Source: an uncultured Alphaproteobacteria bacterium (GTDB lineage Bacteria > Pseudomonadota > Alphaproteobacteria > RF32 > CAG-239). From it: 64,000 nt of DNA. Shown here piece after piece: positions 17,002 to 24,899 of this stretch. Below the pieces are notes generated by a model, which saw nothing but the letters and a program-made list of their open reading frames with translations, did not search any database and had not been told where the DNA came from. The stretch covers positions 1-64,000 of the forward strand of contig CALXUP010000004.1 of assembly GCA_944391715.1 (NCBI GenBank). The letters are read 5' to 3'. The translations under genes and the position numbers were made by a program. Within the stretch, counting starts at the first letter, position 1. Every line of letters starts with the position of its first letter.

Positions 17002-18912
17002 ATGCAAAAATCAACCACTCAAAAACTGCAAAAAAGTCTGATTATCTGCCTTTTTTCGCTTTTGCTCCTGGCATCTTTTATTTTGATAAACACCACCTCC
17101 GGGGCATTATTTTCCGGTCGCCGCCTGGATCTGACATCCGACCGGCTGAATACGCTGAGCTCCCGCACGGAAGAAATCATTGCCGGCATCACCCATCCGG
17201 TTCATGTCAAAATATATCTTTCGTCGCAAATTTCCCGGCAAAACCCTGTTTTGGCTCAATATGCCCAAAACGTCATCCGATTGCTCAACCGCTACCGGGA
17301 CAAAAGCGGACATCTGATTAATCTGGAAATACTTGATCCGGAGCCATACAGCGGCATTGAAACCGAAGCCCGGGACGCCGGATTACAGGCCCTGCCGGCA
17401 GACGGAAACGAAAAACTTTATTTCGGCGCGGTTTTCAGCGACGATAAAGGACGCTCCTATACCATAGCGCAATTCACTCCCGAACGGTTCAGCTATCTGG
17501 AAAATGACCTCAGCCGGGCTTTTTCCCATATTACCATGCCGGAAAGAAAAATAATCGGAATCGCTTCGGATATGCCTTTGGCCGACCCGGGATTTATGCG
17601 GGCGGAAAAGGCCAAAAACTGGACTTTCATCAACCTGTTGGCAAAAGATTATAAAATCGTCCCGATTTCCACCAGCTCTGCCGAAATCCCGAACGTTGAC
17701 GTTTTAATGGTTGTCGCCACCGGAAAACTTCCGTCATTATTTATATATGCCGTCGATCAATACATTTTACGCGGCGGCCGCCTGATGCTGCTGGTTGACC
17801 CGGCTTCCGAAATCAAAAGACGCCTGTATCCCGGCATTCCTGACGAAGACCCGAACTTTGACGCGCTGCTGGACAACATCGGCCTTCATTATCTTTCCGC
17901 TCAGGTTATCGGAGACCGCGAACAAGCCGCAGAAGCTTATTTTGCCGTTTCTGAAAGCGCCGATGCCCAAAATCACAGCTATTATCCCTGGATAAAAATA
18001 AATGCCCGGCATATCAACCGGCAATCCCCGTTAACCGCCGGCTTTGATAATGTATTTGTAAAAAGTGCGGGGGCATTCAGCCTCAAAAACGGCGACGGTC
18101 ATACGGTAGAAAGCCTGCTTTCCACTTCGGAAAACGCTCTGGCAACCGCCGCCAATCTGGCCAAATTCGGAGACAAAGCCGATGTCTTGCGTTATATGGA
18201 TGAGAAAGGACAGGCTTATTCCGTTGCAGCTTTGTCCGAAGGCGAATATCACACGATTTTCGCCCGCAATCCGCTCGAAAACAGTGCCTATGCCCAACAG
18301 ATTCTGCCGTTTCTGACAACCTCGATAGCACCGGCGCAAATCATTGCCATTGCCGATTCGGATATCCTGGATACCAGGAACTGGGCTGATGGCGAGAACA
18401 TAAGCGATTTTGCCAAAGACGACTACAATCTGCGCCCGACGGCAAACAATTTCGACTTCATCCAGCGGGGAATAGATTTTCTGAGCGGCAATCCCGGCGC
18501 GCTGAACATTTCTGCTAAAAAATACACCGGAAGCCGGCAAACCATAGCGGAAATCTTTCATCAACAAGAAATGGACAAAAGAAAAGAAGATTACAACAAA
18601 ATCAGCTCCCGCCTAGAAGAAAACCAGCGAAAACTTGATACAATCAACATTATGCTGGAGAGTAACTCGGCTTTCGGAACCGCCAAAACGCTCGGAGAAA
18701 TCGATGCGCTCAAAAATGAAATCCTGAACGAAAAAAACGAGTTGAGAAAAATCGAATATCAGGCAAAATCAGAAGTAACCCGGAGAGAACAAGTCATTGC
18801 ATTGTCCAACACGCTGTTCATCCCGCTTTTCATTTTGCTGCTTGTAGCGACAGTCCATTTCAGGCTTTCCGCCCGCAGCCGCCGTCAGGCAAGGAGAATA
18901 ATCAATGAATAA
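17002..18912 (+). CDS. GldG-like ABC-associated protein
   Basis: N-terminal membrane helix (ICLFSLLLLASFILIN), then a large periplasmic GldG/ABC-transp_aux domain beginning with the family pattern RLDLTSDRLNTLSSRTEEI and HPVHVKIYLSS, and later QYILRGGRLMLLVDP. A coiled-coil region lies before the C-terminal membrane helix (LSNTLFIPLFILLLVATVHF). At 636 aa it is full length. It overlaps the DUF4340 gene by eight bases. Known only as the accessory protein of GldA/F-type ABC units; cargo unknown. Confidence 0.88.
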   Translation: MQKSTTQKLQKSLIICLFSLLLLASFILINTTSGALFSGRRLDLTSDRLNTLSSRTEEIIAGITHPVHVKIYLSSQISRQNPVLAQYAQNVIRLLNRYRDKSGHLINLEILDPEPYSGIETEARDAGLQALPADGNEKLYFGAVFSDDKGRSYTIAQFTPERFSYLENDLSRAFSHITMPERKIIGIASDMPLADPGFMRAEKAKNWTFINLLAKDYKIVPISTSSAEIPNVDVLMVVATGKLPSLFIYAVDQYILRGGRLMLLVDPASEIKRRLYPGIPDEDPNFDALLDNIGLHYLSAQVIGDREQAAEAYFAVSESADAQNHSYYPWIKINARHINRQSPLTAGFDNVFVKSAGAFSLKNGDGHTVESLLSTSENALATAANLAKFGDKADVLRYMDEKGQAYSVAALSEGEYHTIFARNPLENSAYAQQILPFLTTSIAPAQIIAIADSDILDTRNWADGENISDFAKDDYNLRPTANNFDFIQRGIDFLSGNPGALNISAKKYTGSRQTIAEIFHQQEMDKRKEDYNKISSRLEENQRKLDTINIMLESNSAFGTAKTLGEIDALKNEILNEKNELRKIEYQAKSEVTRREQVIALSNTLFIPLFILLLVATVHFRLSARSRRQARRIINE

Positions 18913-19888
18913 ACGCCATCTGCTTACCGCTTTTATCTTATTTCTCATTTCATCGGCCTTTGCAGCCTCCGCCTTTTGGTGGCTGAACAGCCGCCAGCCG
19001 GTTTCGCAAATCGGACAGTTGGTTTTTGCCAATGCCGTCAATTATGAAAAAAGCGTCGACCGGATCAGCATCACCACGACCAAAGACAGTTTCGAGCTGG
19101 TAATGCAGGACAACTACTGGCGCATCAACGGGGCAGAGGGCTATTTTGCCGGCTTGATGCTGGTCAACGACCTGCTGTCGGCAATGAACCGGTCGGTTTA
19201 TTACAGCAAACAATCGGCCACTCCGGAACTTTTAAAGCAATACGGCTTGGAAGTCACACAAAATGCCGATGATAAAAGCACAAATATCGCCGCCGTTAAA
19301 GTATATTCGGGAAAAGTCCTGCTCAATGAAATCAATCTCGGCAAAAAAAGCGAAAACGGCCTTTATACTTATGCATACGTTCCGGGCGGCAAAGACATCT
19401 GGCTGATTTCGGAAAACTTCACCCTGCCGCAATACCGGTATTCCTGGTATCAGCAGCCGCTGTTTTCCTACCCCGAACAAAGCATAAAAACCGTCGTATC
19501 GCTCAAAGACGGCAACAAATCGCTGCTGATGCGGCTGAACAACAAACAAGACTTTGTCAATAAAGACCTGAAAGCCGTAAATGTGTCTTTGTTTATGGAT
19601 GAATTCAAATACGTAATTTTTGAAGACGCCGTCCGGATTAAGGATTTTGACTTCAAACTCTACCCTCAATCACGCAAATTAAGAGTCGGCACTTTTTCCG
19701 GCCTGACGAACGAGCTGATAATCCATACGGACGGAAAAAAATACTGGCTGACGACAGAATTATCGGCCTCAAACCTTTCAACCGGCAAATTCAAGGATTA
19801 TATAGAGAGCTATAAGCTCCTCACTGCCGGCTGGATATTCGAACTTCCGGAGCTCAGTGGGAGAATCCTTTACAGCACCGAGTTTTAG
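18905..19888 (+). CDS. DUF4340 domain protein
   Basis: One N-terminal membrane helix (AFILFLISSAFAASAFWWL) and a periplasmic DUF4340 region recognised by the pattern DSFELVMQDNYWRING, followed by pairing of beta-rich repeats (VKVYSGKVLLNEINLGKKSENG). DUF4340 genes very commonly follow GldG-like genes, so this completes a standard four-gene cassette. No enzymatic motif is visible. Confidence 0.83.
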   Translation: MNKRHLLTAFILFLISSAFAASAFWWLNSRQPVSQIGQLVFANAVNYEKSVDRISITTTKDSFELVMQDNYWRINGAEGYFAGLMLVNDLLSAMNRSVYYSKQSATPELLKQYGLEVTQNADDKSTNIAAVKVYSGKVLLNEINLGKKSENGLYTYAYVPGGKDIWLISENFTLPQYRYSWYQQPLFSYPEQSIKTVVSLKDGNKSLLMRLNNKQDFVNKDLKAVNVSLFMDEFKYVIFEDAVRIKDFDFKLYPQSRKLRVGTFSGLTNELIIHTDGKKYWLTTELSASNLSTGKFKDYIESYKLLTAGWIFELPELSGRILYSTEF

Positions 19889-19897
19889 AAGGCCTTT

Positions 19898-21352
19898 ATG
19901 CAAAAAGAAAATGCCAGATATGAGTTTTTGTTAAATATTTCGACCAATGCTTTGCTGGAAACAGACCTGACCGGGCGGATTCTGCATATGAACGCTGCCG
20001 CGGAGTATTTTCTTGCACCCGATGCGTCAGGAAGCAACCTTGCCGCCTGGTTTGAAAAACACTCGCCCGATATCTTGTCAAAAATAGAAAAAGCCGTCCG
20101 GCTCAAGCTGCCGCAAAATCTTCAACTGACAACAAACGGCCGCAGCTGCAGTCTGTATTTCTACGGGCAGGGACACAACTGCTATATCTGCATTGAAGAT
20201 ATCACCGAACGCCGTCAACTGGCCATAAGTCTGGAACGCACCTCCCAACGCCTGGAATTTGCCGAAAAGACGGCGCATATCGGCTATTGGGAACTCGACT
20301 TCAAATATAAAAAAATCTATTGGTCCGGCGAAATGTTCCGCATTTTCGGGACCTCTGCCGCTGCGGCTTCGCCTAAAAGAAACCTCATCCGGGAACGGAT
20401 TTTAAAAGAAGATTTGCCCGTTTACAAAGAAAAGCTGCGTGAGCTTTTGCATACGGGACATCCGGTTGAAGGAAGAATTCGGATAAGAAAACTAAACGGC
20501 GGACTGAGATACTGTTATTTCAAAGCCGGCATTTTTGAAGATGAAAACCGCCGCAGGATTGCAGGCACATTTCAAGATCTGACTCCGCTCATCAAAACCC
20601 AGACTGCCCTGGAAAAGGCCAAAGAACTCGCTGAAAACATGAACCGGGGAAAATCGCTTTTTTTGGCACAAGCCAGCCACGACCTGCGGCAGCCGATGCA
20701 GGCTTTGTCAATGTTTATCAGCGCGTTGTCAGAAGAAAGACTGACCTCCCGGCAGAAAATGCTGTTAAATAAAATAGAGGCTTCGGCCGAAAACCTGAAA
20801 TCTTTGCTGGATAACCTTTTGGATTTGTCCAAAATGGAAGCCAACAACGATGTCGGGGATTTTCACGAATTCAACATGGCCGAACTTCTGAAAAAAATCT
20901 GCGGTGAATATCATGAAATTTGTCGGACAAAAGGCATAAATTTCCGCTGTATCAGACACAATGCCGTCATCTTCAGCGATACGGTAATATTGGAAAGACT
21001 GCTCAGAAATCTGTTAAGCAATGCGATCAAATATACCAAAAATAAAATAATATTAGGCAGCAAATGGCATAACGGTTATCTGAGAATTATGGTTATCGAT
21101 AACGGAATCGGCATCCCGGCAGAAGAGCGGGAGCAAATTTTTGACGAATTTTATCAAAGCAAAAAAATAAAAAACAATCGCAGCTACGGTTCGGGATTAG
21201 GGCTGGCTATAGTCAGAAAATCAGCCGAAATATTAGGGGTTTCGGTAAAATTAAATTCCACGCCGGGGCAGGGAAGCTGTTTCTGGTTTGATATTCCGGT
21301 GTTACGGCGCCTGCCGGAGATTAAACAAAAATATAGACAAAACAATACTTGA
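19898..21352 (+). CDS. PAS-domain sensor histidine kinase (cytosolic)
   Basis: Two PAS domains (about residues 5-120 and 125-230) precede a HisKA domain with the phospho-acceptor His in ASHDLRQPMQALSMF, then a HATPase_c domain with N-box LRNLLSNAIKYTKN, G1 IDNGIGIP and G2 YGSGLGLAIV. No membrane segment is visible, so the signal is probably intracellular. The HDLRQP form is typical of a group of kinases that control metabolism or biofilm in Proteobacteria. It lies nine bases after the DUF4340 gene and so seems coupled to the ABC cassette. No response regulator is encoded in the window, so the partner is elsewhere. Confidence 0.9.
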   Translation: MQKENARYEFLLNISTNALLETDLTGRILHMNAAAEYFLAPDASGSNLAAWFEKHSPDILSKIEKAVRLKLPQNLQLTTNGRSCSLYFYGQGHNCYICIEDITERRQLAISLERTSQRLEFAEKTAHIGYWELDFKYKKIYWSGEMFRIFGTSAAAASPKRNLIRERILKEDLPVYKEKLRELLHTGHPVEGRIRIRKLNGGLRYCYFKAGIFEDENRRRIAGTFQDLTPLIKTQTALEKAKELAENMNRGKSLFLAQASHDLRQPMQALSMFISALSEERLTSRQKMLLNKIEASAENLKSLLDNLLDLSKMEANNDVGDFHEFNMAELLKKICGEYHEICRTKGINFRCIRHNAVIFSDTVILERLLRNLLSNAIKYTKNKIILGSKWHNGYLRIMVIDNGIGIPAEEREQIFDEFYQSKKIKNNRSYGSGLGLAIVRKSAEILGVSVKLNSTPGQGSCFWFDIPVLRRLPEIKQKYRQNNT

Positions 21353-21402
21353 CCGAATGATTAAATTGTGATATAGTAAAAAACGTAAAAAGAATTATTA
21401 AC
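21349..21402 (+). promoter_or_regulatory. Promoter and AATTATTAAC leader element
   Basis: TTGACC (21349-21354, overlapping the kinase stop), 17 bases, TATAGT (21372-21377). The leader holds AATTATTAAC (21393-21402), eight bases, then TTATAATTATGG. No Shine-Dalgarno sequence precedes the ATG. Confidence 0.7.
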
Positions 21403-21418
21403 GCTAAAAATTATAATT

Positions 21419-21814
21419 ATGGACATTAAAACTAAAAAAGAAAAACTGGCTGCAATTCGTGAAGAACTCCAATATGGCATAGCTCCTATCGGTTATGTAA
21501 AAAATATCGGAAGTGTATTTTTCAGCTGTTATGGCGGGGCTTGTGTTTTACGCGATGTCGTCTATTACGGCTCCATCCGGCACGGCATTGAATTTGAGGT
21601 TCTGGCAATGGACTCCTCCTATTTCGTTGGCTCCAAAGCCCATGCCGAAGCGTTAAAAACTGCATTTGGCGGCAAAGCCTACGCAACGGAATATTGCCAT
21701 ATGGCATCAAATCCCCGAGAACTTTGGGCTTGGGAAGGACCGCTTCGCGATGACCAATTACATCGATATGCATCCCCGCTGGACTATGAAGAGGCGGTTG
21801 CAGCGTTATTCTAA
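21419..21814 (+). CDS. Protein of unknown function (131 aa)
   Basis: I do not recognise it. It is a compact soluble protein with several Tyr, Gly and Cys residues (VFFSCYGGACVLRDVVYYG) and no signal peptide. It has its own promoter, a leader without a Shine-Dalgarno sequence, and its own terminator, so it is a monocistronic gene. The next gene (22006) has a terminator of nearly the same design, which suggests the two loci are related in regulation or origin even though the proteins are not similar. Confidence 0.75.
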   Translation: MDIKTKKEKLAAIREELQYGIAPIGYVKNIGSVFFSCYGGACVLRDVVYYGSIRHGIEFEVLAMDSSYFVGSKAHAEALKTAFGGKAYATEYCHMASNPRELWAWEGPLRDDQLHRYASPLDYEEAVAALF

Positions 21815-21823
21815 AATTATAAA

Positions 21824-21856
21824 AAGGGTGGAAGAACAAATCTTCCGCTCTTTTTT
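21824..21856 (+). terminator. Terminator after the 21419 gene
   Basis: AGGGTGGAAGA pairs with TCTTCCGCTCT across the loop ACAAA, followed by a T run. Confidence 0.85.
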
Positions 21857-21880
21857 GTACAATTTTGACAAAACATATTA

Positions 21881-21984
21881 TTGACACAATAAACAAAATA
21901 TGATAGAAAAGAAATGTATTTAAAATTATTGTTTCATTATTAACTCAAAAGAGGGAACGGGACGTGTAAAAGGACACACCCTCT
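21881..21984 (+). promoter_or_regulatory. Promoter region and structured leader of the 22006 gene
   Basis: TTGACA at 21881-21886 is a good -35; the -10 is weak (TAGAAA at 21904). The leader contains CATTATTAAC (21935-21944), the element seen before other orphan genes, then a hairpin at 21950-21984 in which AGAGGG pairs with CCCTCT and an inner GTGT with ACAC. The ATG at 22006 lacks a clear ribosome site. Confidence 0.45.
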
Positions 21985-22005
21985 ATAAACAAACCCAGAA
22001 TAGTT

Positions 22006-22377
22006 ATGGCAAAAATAGAAGTAATTGCCGAAGACGTTCAAAAAGAAATAAAAGCGTTAGAGCTTTTCCGCTCAGGCTGGAGTAACGACATCAGAGAAGG
22101 CTGGAATTGCTCTCTCCCGGGTTCCAAGGAAATCATATTCGAATTATATGAAATTTCCGGAAGCATTATCCTGGCGCTACAATCTGTTCTGGAGGGCAGT
22201 TATCGCGACAAAATGGCTATGATAATGGTTCGGCAAAAGCTGGAAAAGCTTGTCAAATCAGAGACATTCAGCGATTTCAGCGCTATGACCGAGGCCGGAA
22301 TGTGCAACGTCATAACAAGCGGAACCAAACATCATATACGCGTGATGTTTGAGGATTTAGAAATCCTGACTGCTTAA
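22006..22377 (+). CDS. Protein of unknown function (123 aa)
   Basis: Not recognised. It is a small acidic, probably helical cytosolic protein (IEVIAEDVQKEIKALELF; RDKMAMIMVRQKLEKL) with no signal peptide. It is monocistronic, with a structured leader and a terminator at 22388. It is most likely lineage-specific. Confidence 0.72.
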   Translation: MAKIEVIAEDVQKEIKALELFRSGWSNDIREGWNCSLPGSKEIIFELYEISGSIILALQSVLEGSYRDKMAMIMVRQKLEKLVKSETFSDFSAMTEAGMCNVITSGTKHHIRVMFEDLEILTA

Positions 22378-22387
22378 AAAACGAACA

Positions 22388-22422
22388 AAAGAGTGCGGAG
22401 AACAAAACTCCCGCTCTTTTTT
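22388..22422 (+). terminator. Terminator after the 22006 gene
   Basis: AAGAGTGCGGAG pairs with CTCCCGCTCTT with one bulge, loop AACAAAA, followed by an eight-T run. It resembles the terminator at 21824. Confidence 0.85.
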
Positions 22423-22492
22423 TTATTATATTTATCCCCAAACTATCATATAAAGCATAATACCTGCAACTCGCCGCGCACCTGCCGTGCCA

Positions 22493-22700
22493 GTCATCAT
22501 CCTTCTCTCATCATTCCCGGCTATCTTTTCTCTTTTGTCATTCCCGAGTACATTATTTTTTCTAGTCATCCTTGTGCTCTCTTTTTTATAGTCATCCCCC
22601 GGCACTTTATTTTTTTATGTCATCCCCGGGCTTGACCCGGGGATCCAGATCAACTATATAACTTCTTCTTGTCATTGCCATGTCAAGCCCGAGAATGACA
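22493..22700. repeat. Cluster of GTCATYCCCG palindromic repeat units
   Basis: About six degenerate units begin GTCATCC or GTCATTCC at roughly 25-50 base intervals. The best one (22619-22648) contains the palindrome CCCCGGGCTTGACCCGGGG. The last (22671-22699) is bounded by GTCATT and AATGAC. Units of this kind are dispersed in many alphaproteobacterial genomes. A frame of 80 codons through the cluster is an artefact of the repeat. Confidence 0.75.
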
Positions 22701-22740
22701 ATATTTCAAAGCACAATACTCTTCACAAATCCCGTTATAG

Positions 22741-22860
22741 CAACGCGGGTCGCAGGGCACTGCATAAACCGACCGCAGCCGACGTTCGGCCCGCGAGTTA
22801 GTTTTTTTTGAAAAAAAAACTTACGAGCCAGACCGAACCCTGGAAGGGTGAGAATCCCGT
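22741..22860. other. GC-rich non-coding flank of tRNA-Lys with tRNA-like scrap
   Basis: No gene is seen. The stretch shares GCAGCCGACG with the repeat next to tRNA-Ser, has an A/T palindrome (GTTTTTTTTGAAAAAAAAAC), and includes CGAACCCTGGA at 22834-22844, equal to the T-arm segment of the adjacent tRNA-Lys. It may be a decayed tRNA copy, but an 11-base match is weak. Confidence 0.35.
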
Positions 22861-22872
22861 TAAAAGAACATA

Positions 22873-22899
22873 AAAAAACACCCTGCATAAACAGAGTGC
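22873..22899 (-). terminator. Terminator of tRNA-Lys
   Basis: On the minus strand CACTCTG-TTTATG-CAGGGTG is followed by seven T residues, 15 bases after the tRNA. Confidence 0.75.
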
Positions 22900-22913
22900 T
22901 TAGAACTAAAAAA

Positions 22914-22989
22914 TGGTACGCGCGCAGGGATTCGAACCCTGGACCCACTGATTAAGAGTCAGTTGCTCTACCAACTGAGCTACGCACGC
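22914..22989 (-). tRNA. tRNA-Lys (anticodon CUU)
   Basis: The 76-nt minus-strand sequence folds as a standard tRNA with encoded CCA. The acceptor is GCGTGCG with CGCGCGT, the D-arm is GCTCAGTTGGTAGAGC, the anticodon stem-loop is CTGACTCTTAATCAG (anticodon CTT), and the T-arm is CAGGGTTCGAATCCCTG. Confidence 0.95.
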
Positions 22990-23079
22990 ATTGCGGGGTG
23001 TCAACTTCTGACAACGAACGCAATATAAAACGGATAAATAATATTTGCAAGCAAAAATTTTCAAAATCCGCTAAAAAGA

Positions 23080-23532
23080 TTAATATTCTATTTTATCTTT
23101 TTTATTTTTCCATTTCTGCATAACGGCTTTAGCCTCCGGCAGATCCATTCTGACCAGTTTAACCGGATCATCTTCATAAAACACACGATCGCGAAATCCG
23201 ATATCCTCGGCATCATAACGATCGGCGGCATAATAAATTTCGGCAATATTTGCCCATTTGCAGGCATTCAGACACATAGGGCAGGGTTCGCAGGAGGTAT
23301 AAAGGATACAGCCGCTCAAGTCAAAACTTCCCAAATTTTTGCACGCATCTCTGATGGCCATCACCTCTCCGTGTGCTGTCGGATCATTGTCCAAAACCAC
23401 GCGATTATGCCCCTGACCGACAATTTTCCCCTCCTGATTAACAATAACGCAGCCAAACGGAGAGCTTCCGACATCCACCGAACTGTCACTAAGTTCAATC
23501 GCCCTGAGTAAATTCTCTTTATGATTTATCAT
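23080..23532 (-). CDS. Nucleoside deaminase, guanine-deaminase-like
   Basis: Zn-dependent cytidine-deaminase-fold enzyme. The HAE-type motif is HGEV (DPTAHGEVMAIR), and the second motif is CEPCPMCL, giving His and two Cys Zn ligands plus the catalytic Glu. The terminal region (YYAADRYDAEDIGFRDR) resembles the Bacillus GuaD group, which converts guanine to xanthine. tRNA adenosine deaminase TadA is a related alternative but usually has a different C-terminus. The gene is monocistronic; ribosome site AAAGAGGAAAG. Confidence 0.88.
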   Translation of the reverse strand: MINHKENLLRAIELSDSSVDVGSSPFGCVIVNQEGKIVGQGHNRVVLDNDPTAHGEVMAIRDACKNLGSFDLSGCILYTSCEPCPMCLNACKWANIAEIYYAADRYDAEDIGFRDRVFYEDDPVKLVRMDLPEAKAVMQKWKNKKDKIEY

Positions 23533-23577
23533 CTTTCCTCTTTTTCGATATTTTTGTACATTTTACTAAAATAATTG

Positions 23578-23606
23578 TTGACTAAAGACTTAAAATATTA
23601 TATAAG
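23578..23606 (+). promoter_or_regulatory. Strong sigma-70-type promoter
   Basis: TTGACT (23578-23583), exactly 17 bases, TATAAG (23601-23606). The predicted transcript begins near 23613 and carries GTTAACTCATTATTAATTC, the ATTATTAAY element also found before the orphan genes at 12127, 21419 and 35747. A 17-codon frame starts at 23639 and may be a leader peptide. Confidence 0.7.
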
Positions 23607-23612
23607 CTATCT

Positions 23613-23990
23613 GTTAACTCATTATTAATTCTACTACTATGCACAAAGAAAAACCGCAAAAAATTGAAAATTTTCATAAAAAAATAGTTTGAGCATCAAC
23701 AAAACTGCTGTGAAGCAGATTTGTCGAAACAGAAGTGCAGAATTTTATTTAATGTTCATAAAAATGTAAGTTTATGTTATTTTGTTTTCTGCAGACAACT
23801 TCTGACATTTCTATTTATAAAGAAGCTCGCTCGAGAGAGTAGGCTTCTTCATTTAAACAAGATAAAAGACTGAAAAAAATATTTTTTGGGGTGTGTTAGA
23901 CCAACGACAATATATACAAGTCTTACCTTGTCCTCTTGGTTTAACGTGATAACGTCTGCTTTCAAAAAAAAGCAGGCGTTTTCGCTTTTT
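23613..23990 (+). ncRNA. Candidate structured RNA or regulatory leader
   Basis: A promoter at 23578 and a Rho-independent terminator (AACGTCTGCTT with AAGCAGGCGTT, 23951 to about 23980, then T-rich) bound a region with no convincing protein gene. It contains several stems: CTGCT-GTGA-AGCAG; CAGAAG and GCAGAA pairing with TTCTGC and CTTCTG further on; AAGAAGC with GCTTCTT; and GTTAGACCAA with TTGGTTTAAC, enclosing GACAA with TTGTC. It lacks the conserved cores of RNase P RNA, tmRNA and SRP RNA. It is either a free small RNA of about 370 nt or a transcription-attenuating leader of the HD-domain gene, which begins 55 bases after the terminator. Confidence 0.5.
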
Positions 23991-24014
23991 AAACAGTTAT
24001 TAAACAAATTATGC

Positions 24015-24040
24015 TTTCCTTTTAACGTCAACAAAGGAAA
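24015..24040 (+). promoter_or_regulatory. Hairpin covering the ribosome site of the HD gene
   Basis: TTTCCTTT (24015-24022) and AAAGGAAA (24033-24040) form a perfect 8-bp stem with a 10-base loop. The right arm contains the AAAGGA ribosome site of the HD-domain gene. Confidence 0.5.
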
Positions 24041-24044
24041 AAGA

Positions 24045-24899
24045 ATGATAAAAAGATACAAAGACGAAGCCTTCTTGCGCAAATATTATGAAGACTGTCG
24101 CAAATATGTTGCCGGCTCTCAAGAACTGTGCTTTTATGCCGACGAAAAATTCCGCCATTCCATGCAGGTTGTCGGCGCAGGAAACTATTTATTAAAACAT
24201 GAAAAAACTTTTCAAAATTGGACCGAACAGGAAAAATACCTTGCCTGGCTGGGTTGTCTTTTTCATGATGTCGGCCGTTTCAGAGAAATCTGCAAACGCT
24301 ATGAAAACAAAGATCTGCACGGAGCAAACCTGCGCAAATACGACCACGGCGAATTCAGCTATGAAATATTGCAAACTTCCTCGCAATACCTCAACCCTTT
24401 GCTGCTTTTTCCCATCCGGCACCACGGACATCTGGACGCAGATTTTTTCGGAGAGGCCGGATATCTCGCTGCATCGCAAAAAGATAAAGAAACAATGAAA
24501 AACATTTTCTTTTTGATAAAAGATGCCGATAAAATAGCCAATTTTTATCTTTTTCGCCGTCATCCGGAATACTACGGTTCCTTAATTTGCGGAACTGAGA
24601 AAATGAGGTCGGCGGCCAGTCCGAAAGTTGTTGAAAGCCTGTCCCGCCAAGAACTTTGCCGCAATGCAGACATCGCCACGCCGCTTGATCAGATGCTCCG
24701 GATTTTGAGCTGGGTCTTTGACATTAAATTTAAACAATCCTTTGTTTTTCTAAAAAAACTCGGATGTATTGAAGATATGCTTCTCCGCATCCGGGAAAAT
24801 AATATTGATAATAAAACACAGGAAAAGATTGAAAAAGTTATCAAAAACTTTATAACTGAATCTATAAACGAAACTAACATCAGAGGAAATTCACTATGA
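24045..24899 (+). CDS. HD-domain phosphohydrolase
   Basis: A 284-aa cytosolic protein with an HD metal site: CLFHDVGRFRE (HD), HHGHLDADFF, and LIKDADKIANFYLFRR (distal Asp). HD proteins hydrolyse nucleotides or phosphodiesters; the substrate is not evident. The start at 24045 has AAAGGA upstream; an upstream in-frame ATG at 23886 would run through the terminator hairpin and is not used. The 3' end overlaps the AsmA-like gene by four bases. Expression seems to be controlled by the structured leader and the hairpin over the ribosome site. Confidence 0.85.
   Translation: MIKRYKDEAFLRKYYEDCRKYVAGSQELCFYADEKFRHSMQVVGAGNYLLKHEKTFQNWTEQEKYLAWLGCLFHDVGRFREICKRYENKDLHGANLRKYDHGEFSYEILQTSSQYLNPLLLFPIRHHGHLDADFFGEAGYLAASQKDKETMKNIFFLIKDADKIANFYLFRRHPEYYGSLICGTEKMRSAASPKVVESLSRQELCRNADIATPLDQMLRILSWVFDIKFKQSFVFLKKLGCIEDMLLRIRENNIDNKTQEKIEKVIKNFITESINETNIRGNSL

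Noticed and set aside
22393-22635. 80-codon frame rich in HHP, IP and VIP
   Set aside because: It is a translation of the GTCATYCCCG repeat units and starts inside a terminator.
22706-22948. 80-codon minus frame overlapping tRNA-Lys
   Set aside because: It begins inside the tRNA and covers its terminator; typical tRNA-derived false gene.
23613-23990. RNase P RNA, tmRNA or 6S RNA
   Set aside because: The size and promoter/terminator fit, but I find no conserved RNase P core, no T-arm-like or tag-coding segment of tmRNA, and no end-to-end pairing of 6S type.
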